Positions 58,640 through 64,000 of a stretch of DNA of 64,000 nucleotides are shown one piece after another. This DNA comes from Epiperipatus broadwayi. Its lineage: Eukaryota; Onychophora; Udeonychophora; Euonychophora; Peripatidae. The stretch is from assembly GCA_028023455.1 (NCBI GenBank), contig JAQFVV010012420.1, positions 618,001-682,000 of the forward strand. The letters are read 5' to 3'. The translations under genes were made by a program, and so were the position numbers. A model generated the notes under the pieces. The model had not been told where the DNA came from and did not search any database. It saw nothing but the letters and a program-made list of their open reading frames with translations. Within the stretch, counting starts at the first letter, position 1; each line of letters opens with the position of its first letter.

Positions 58640-59004
58640 GGCCCTTAATATCAGAAGCTCTAAAGTCACCAGATAAGGCAGCAGTTCATAGCTAAAGGCC
58701 AAGGGTGCTAAGAATCTCATGGTTGCTGAACCAGGCTGACATTTGATGATATCATTTTGTTTAGGTACTTACAAATGCAGATCACTTTCAAATGAAGTAC
58801 GATTGCAAGATTTAAAAGAACTGTCTGATATTACATGGGACATTATTGAACTTTGTGAAGTTAGAAGTAAAATTGAAGAGACAATTGATTTAAAAAGTAC
58901 AAGTGGAATAGGATTGATTATAAATAAAAAGTTGAAGAACATCAGTGTGGAGATTGATGGTGTATTAGACAGAAAATGGTAAGATTAGTTAGTCAACTTA
59001 ATAG
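58640..59004 (+). pseudogene. LINE (RTE-type) endonuclease domain, first part
   Basis: The plus strand reads LGTYKCRSLSNEVRLQDLKE at about 58,762-58,820, the start of an apurinic-endonuclease-like domain. WDIIELCEVRSKIEE (58,830-58,880) and GIGLIINKKLKNISVEIDGV (58,906-58,965) follow, then a frameshifted VRLVSQLNS. Such endonucleases nick target DNA to prime reverse transcription. The preceding ~100 bp (GGCCAAGGGTGCTAAGAATC and onward) is probably the element's own 5' sequence. The domain stops at 59,004 where the LTR-like element 3 entered and resumes at 61,903. Confidence 0.8.
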
Positions 59005-61902
59005 TGTGCCGGTCGGATTTGTATGTTCACGTAACAAGATCTAGCATCTAGGCAAAAGTACCTCGAATCCAATCGTGTGCAAGATACACAGGTCAGGAAC
59101 ACTCATGAACTCTGCCCTATTTGCCTATTTCCCAGATCTATAACATTATAAACAACAATCCCGATGACATCGACTTAATTTACTTCTCACCACCGGCATC
59201 GGTCATCGGAGACACAAAAAGACTCTAGGCTAAATTTATATGATAGACTAACTTAACAACTAGCTATATTTGATGAGCAATGAAAGCTCATGACCTAGCA
59301 TATTAATTATGTATTTAGCGGAGATCATTAGTCATATTGAGCATAAGTAATAACTTAATATATTAACTTAACTAAAAGAAAGCAATGGTTTGAGTTGATA
59401 TATATATTTAAGATTTTATAACAAAATTATGTCGGGTTATTTACCTGACATGAGCCTCGTAAGTATTATATATATGTGTTTGATTCATATTTAACAATAA
59501 CATAAGATTTGTGGCTATGCCAATAATATATATATATATATGTGTGTGACTTAATGAATTAGCGCTATTGGAATACATTACTAGAATACTATTACACCCC
59601 CAGAGACGAAAAGAGCATTTACTTAATTTAAAAAGATAATAATTTTACAAGCAGATATTACATTTGGTTATATTCAATATGATTATTAATTTGAGTTACA
59701 GATAATTAATGTGCGGGATGGATAATGAATAATTATATAAACGATACTAAATCTATCGCATTAATACATATAGTTAACTAATGGAAATATGTCTGTTTAA
59801 GGAAATTATCTCATTACGGCTTATGACTATTTCTGGGTGACTAATAAGACCCTGAAAGGCGGTGCGTGCATGGTGGCTGATTGGGTTGGTCCAATTATGG
59901 ATCCTGGAGTGTGCTTCATGAATTCTAAGAACGAAGTTGACCGATTTTCTCTGCAATGTAGGCAGGGTTGGTATTGAGATGAAGGACGGTCGGCTATGTC
60001 ATTATTGGGCTGGATTTTCCAGAGCGATCCCTGTATAAAGCATGCACATAAGACCAAGGATGTCCCTAGGGTGGTTTTACAGCCTGGTTTAAGAACATTG
60101 AGAATGACGATGGGACTCGACTGAGCGAATACCTCCATGTGAAAAAGAAGCATGAACATATATAAAAACGAAATGGCCTTTATGCATGTAACGCTTAATA
60201 ATATAAATATAACTCTAAAGGTTAAAGGTTATCTAACATATTTATTGCCCATAAATTATGAAATATTCGGCGTAATGATATGGCTTCACTAAGCAAACAT
60301 GGATAATAATTATACTTAAATATAAAACTAAGATCTTAAGATCCCCCTCCCCCTTACATTATGTTACTTAATATTATTCATTACTTCCCACACATTTAAT
60401 AAATCTCAATCTTGGTTACTAAATGCCCTTGTGAAAATATATAAATTATTACAAAATAAGTGGGTGGTGGTAATAGCTAAGATGGGTTTTACATATATAA
60501 TATAATTTAAGAATAAGAGATAGCGCATTATTTAGGAAGGAAAATGTAAAAAACAGATGTCAATCTGTTTTTCTACAGTAAACATAAAAATATAATTAGT
60601 TTGTTTATCTAAAATCGCGAGCACCTGGGCAAGTCGAATAAGACTTGTTTTGATCAAATTATAAGTTATTTACCCGATAAATGATGGGTGGGGAAATGAA
60701 AATGAATTATATGCTTGCGATTTTAGAATATCATTGGCATTTCTTTTAAAATATAAATACATAAATCTAAATGAAAATTATTTGCCACTTGGAAATAAAA
60801 GAAAAGGAAAAACATTTTATAGGAGGCTTAATATAGATTAGTTATATAGAGTTATAAGAATACATATTTTGAAGACATTTAATATAGATGATTAAAATAT
60901 AAATATTACAGAGAAGGCAGGATTTAAGAATTGCAAGCGGTCAAAGTTCTTTTACCTTGCTTATTTGGAAGAGCGATTTCACTAGGAGTCAGTCCATCGG
61001 TATTGTTTCACTAGATCTAGGGTAGCATTATTATTTGAGAATTAGCATTTCATTTTCACTGGAAAAATACATAAAGTTCATTAGTACGGGATGCAGAGCT
61101 TCGTTCATGGGAACAGCATATTAGAACGGAGGGAAAAGGCGAAATTTCCCCTACTCACGACACATTGAGTGAGAATCAAAACTGGCGTGGAATATGTATA
61201 GCAACATAGTTATTTAGTGGTCTCCTCCCTTGTGGATTCAAATCCAGCAGTATATATACTTTTATTTTGAAGCTGTAACTTAGCAACTACTGCTGGACCT
61301 GAGGCAGTTTAAGCACTTAGGGTTCATTTGGAATAGTTTGACCGGATACTCTTATCTAGTAAGATGTTTGAAACAATGCAAGTTTGTTATCAGTTTCTCG
61401 AACTATTGTTTTAAAATATATCTTATGATTTTAAAACAAGCTAGCATGGACAATTTTCACTAATGGGTTTATTTTATTATTACCAATTCGTAATCTTTTA
61501 CTTTTATCTAAGGGATCTTCCGGGTAATTGTTTTTTGAGAGACTTTTTAACAAGATTGCATCATTTCTGGCTACAAAATTATATATGAAAAAATAATAAG
61601 TTTCATATATGATACCTTATATATAATATAACTTTATTAATATATTCGCAAACTCCTACACTGAAATATATATATATTTATTATTTACGCCCGTATACAC
61701 ATGAGAATATTATTAAATAAAGTATTTTTAAATTAAAATACATACGTGTTTACATGATTTATGTTATAATACTAACCAAAAGAAATATATATATTATTAG
61801 CTATGTATATACGTGTGTAAAGGTGGGTTTGAATACAGTTAGATGGTAGGAGATTGGATGTGGGCTGTGAAGCAGGATCTGAGCAACAGATCATCTGCTT
61901 CA
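59005..61902. mobile_element. LTR-like element 3 (solo LTR candidate) inside the LINE endonuclease
   Basis: A 2898-bp insertion starts TGTGCCGGTCGG and ends CATCTGCTTCA, flanked by ATAG (59,001-59,004 and 61,903-61,906). Removing the insert and one ATAG joins the LINE reading as SQLNS followed by SYQMQITQT, so the limits are supported by the host frame. TG...CA ends and a 4-bp duplication suggest a solo LTR. It is less AT-rich than the surroundings (notably 59,820-60,140 and 60,940-61,260) and has no recognisable gag, pol or other retroelement domain. Two overlapping minus-strand frames near 59,774-60,159 are not recognised. The length is large for an LTR, so a non-autonomous internal-deleted element is an alternative. 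Confidence 0.65.
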
Positions 61903-62290
61903 ATAGCAGTTATCAAATGCAGATAACCCAAACAGTTATCATTGTGATAATGAAGTAGAGAATTTTTATATGGATGTACAAAAGACTTTTGATCAGATAA
62001 AACAATTTTTTTAAGATTATCATGGGAGACTTTAATGCTAGAATTGGTAAATAATTGAAAAATGAAAGTGCTGTAGGTAAATCTTTTTATGGTGATAGAC
62101 TTGTGGAGTTTACAAAAAAAAAACATTATGAATTCTTTTTTTGAGAAAAATGGACATGGAAGCATCCAAATGAAAGTTACAGCAGAATTGGATTATATTT
62201 TGACTAACAGAAAATATATATTTCAATATTATAATGATCTTAATAAATTCAACTTAGAAAGTGAAACCTTTCTGCCGTTTTCATGATTAT
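61903..62290 (+). pseudogene. LINE (RTE-type) endonuclease domain, second part
   Basis: The reading resumes with SYQMQITQT, then SYHCDNEVENFYMDVQKTFD near 61,935-61,995, and MGDFNARIGK (62,021-62,050), the catalytic GDFN motif of apurinic-type endonucleases. GKSFYGDRLVEFTK follows. Across frameshifts come KWTWKHPN near 62,149-62,172 and ELDYILTNRKYIFQ near 62,187-62,229 (the D of the second catalytic site, where D-H would follow). It ends near 62,290, before the reverse transcriptase. Inactive. Confidence 0.8.
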
Positions 62291-62349
62291 AATCAAATTG
62301 GCTGTAAAGCCAATAATTTTTACATTATCGTAGCAAATTTACACTCATT

Positions 62350-62600
62350 TTAAAGCTTAAAAAGTACTGCATGATGCTGCCCTCTCTAGAATTATTTTAC
62401 AAGTAAAAAATCAATAATATTTAAATTTAAAGTTTTAGCAATGGGTGATGGTGGACTTTCCTAGGTGCTGATTGGTTGTTTCTCATATTGAACAAAAGAG
62501 CACTTGTCAACAATTTTCACTGCTCTAACTTCTTTGTTTTGATTTTGAAAATGAATATTTAAGAGTATTTTTTTTACATATTGTAAATTATTTTGATAAA
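62350..62600. repeat. dispersed copy of the 22.3-kb tandem unit
   Basis: Shares CTGATTGGTTGTT, a GAGCACTTGTCAACAATTTTC block, a CTTTGTTTTGATTTTGAAAA block and the closing ATTTAAGAGT with units at 22,310-22,930. Single, diverged and non-coding. Confidence 0.5.
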
Positions 62601-64000
62601 ATATGCTGAAAATCAAATTATTTTAGAAAAATAGGCAAGATTTTAGAAAAAATTATTTACTTTTACAGGAACATAAATCGAGAAAGAAAATCAATGATGT
62701 ACACAACATTTTCTAATAGGTTATGAACATTCTTTTAGGTTTTCTGCTATAAAATATTTTTATAATTATAAATAGAAATTTATTTTTGAAAAAACTTTTG
62801 TTCACTTTCATATTCTGACAAATTATTAATTTGCTTTTTACAAATGAAACTAGAACAAATATAATATTAAAAGCTGAATATATTTTTATGGCTGATTCTG
62901 TAATTGACAAATCAAAAGTTTAGAGTTTTACCTCACTTGACCAAGTGAAATTTTTGATGAGGAAAAGGTTAACTGGAATAATATATCAATTCAAATTCCA
63001 TCTTAAGATCACTATTTTCAATGTATTGGCCATCATGGGCTAGTGAAATAGGTAGAAGAATTCAGCAATATATATATTAGATAGATATCCTGATTTACAT
63101 GATGACTAAAAATTAGAAATATTTGTAAGTTTGATAAGTATAAATGATTGTGAATTAGTTAAACATGTTCTAGTTTATGTATGTGTTCTCTCCATATTTC
63201 TGTTGACCATGCATAGTATGTTGAACAGATAGAAGATATTCGATGGATGGATCATTTGTTCTGATCTTCCTCTCTCATCCCTCCTACTGTTAAAATATAT
63301 ACTATATCTTCCCAATGTCTGAATAAAAACATGGAGAATAATATATATTGCAAGAATTGTTGAGTATGTTAATTTTTTTTTAAAATGCCAGAAGAATAGT
63401 AGTTTTAAAATTTTAAAGTTTTCCTTATTATTTTCAGTAAATTAAAGTAGAAAATAAAAAATAAAAAAATAGAATTCAAAATAAAGGTAAATTTTGTTAA
63501 ATCCATTATATGCTGAATACACACACACACACATACATAAATAGACAAACACACGTACAATAACATAAACGTCAAATAGCACCTTAAAATAATAGATTGA
63601 GAATTTATGTATGAATTTTACTTTTAGCATTTAAAAATATATATATTTGAAAAGTTATATGTCAAAATAATGTGAGAGCATATTTGAATAGAAAACTCAG
63701 TTATATTATGGACAAAATAGCTTGTTAAATGTAGCCTTATCACTTTAAGCAATATTAAAGATTAGTGATACAGAAAGTATACTATCTTATTTTTGGATAA
63801 TCTTTCTTTTAAGATATCACTTTTTTAATAAAAATTATTAAAAATGCTATAATTATTTTAATATTTTTTCTGTTTTTTTTTTTTTTGTTGTTGGTTTGTT
63901 TACATGGATTTTTATATAAGACTTAAATGACTCCCTCCAAAGCAATTCAGACTTTCTGGTTCCAAACAAAAGTTATAAAAGAGTTGGTTCAAGATATGGC
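62601..64000. other. AT-rich DNA, nothing recognised
   Basis: A (CA)n-rich microsatellite lies at about 63,516-63,556. No exon or element domain seen up to the right edge. Confidence 0.5.
63516..63556. repeat. (CA)n-type microsatellite
   Basis: ACACACACACACATACATAA followed by further ACAAACACACG. It explains the valine- and cysteine-rich frame on the opposite strand. Confidence 0.75.

Noticed and set aside
59774-60159. Two overlapping minus-strand frames as genes in the 59-62 kb insert
   Set aside because: Higher GC makes longer frames likely by chance there. No domain, no repeat of the frame elsewhere.

Overview
This is a strongly AT-rich stretch of invertebrate-type nuclear DNA. The evidence for a eukaryote is a 3' splice site ahead of the only convincing host gene, a poly(A) signal, tRNA-derived SINEs, LINEs, hAT elements and a Penelope-like element. 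No bacterial operon, CRISPR array or ribosomal RNA was seen. The species cannot be named from the sequence. The set of elements (RTE-type LINEs, Penelope-like elements, hammerhead retrozymes, long LTRs, tRNA SINEs) fits arthropods, molluscs or other invertebrates.

Layout. 1-9.3 kb: a possible LTR end, an inverted/direct repeat family, a SINE, two related pogo/Tigger-like elements (4.8-6.0 and 7.2-8.0 kb) and an element with terminal inverted repeats holding a near-perfect foldback (8.0-9.3 kb). 10.8-11.5 kb: a decayed LINE and a small hairpin. 15.5-16.3 kb: one intact coding exon for a compact eIF4H-like RNA-binding protein, the only gene called with confidence. 17.9-34 kb: mostly featureless AT-rich DNA with SINE heads, local tandem duplications, a hAT MITE with an 8-bp target duplication (27.3 kb) and a LINE corpse (29.4-30.6 kb). 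34.4-44.8 kb: two copies of one RTE-type LINE 3' half flank a nest in which a 2.0-kb LTR-like element sits inside a decayed hAT transposon, which sits in a Penelope-like fragment. 45.8-47.8 kb: a second 2.0-kb LTR-like element. 50.4-51.2 kb: alternating direct and inverted repeats. 53.5-55.0 kb: a Penelope-like element (reverse transcriptase plus GIY-YIG endonuclease), minus strand. 56.1-57.3 kb: the most interesting object. 58.6-62.3 kb: a LINE endonuclease domain split by a 2.9-kb LTR-like element.

Main discovery. At 56,134-57,300 a tandem array of ~369-bp units, bounded by a 15-bp target-site duplication, carries one type I hammerhead ribozyme per unit: CTGATGA and GAAA cores, a GTC cleavage site, and a perfect 5-bp proximal stem I with a distal extension across an internal loop. 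It also ends in an inverted partial unit. This is the architecture of an animal retrozyme, a small non-autonomous retroelement that makes self-cleaving circular RNAs and is thought to be mobilised by Penelope-like elements. A Penelope-like element lies about 1.1 kb away.

The window therefore reads as one small host gene in a graveyard of nested transposons, with a retrozyme near a plausible partner. Almost all other short open reading frames look like chance frames in AT-rich DNA.
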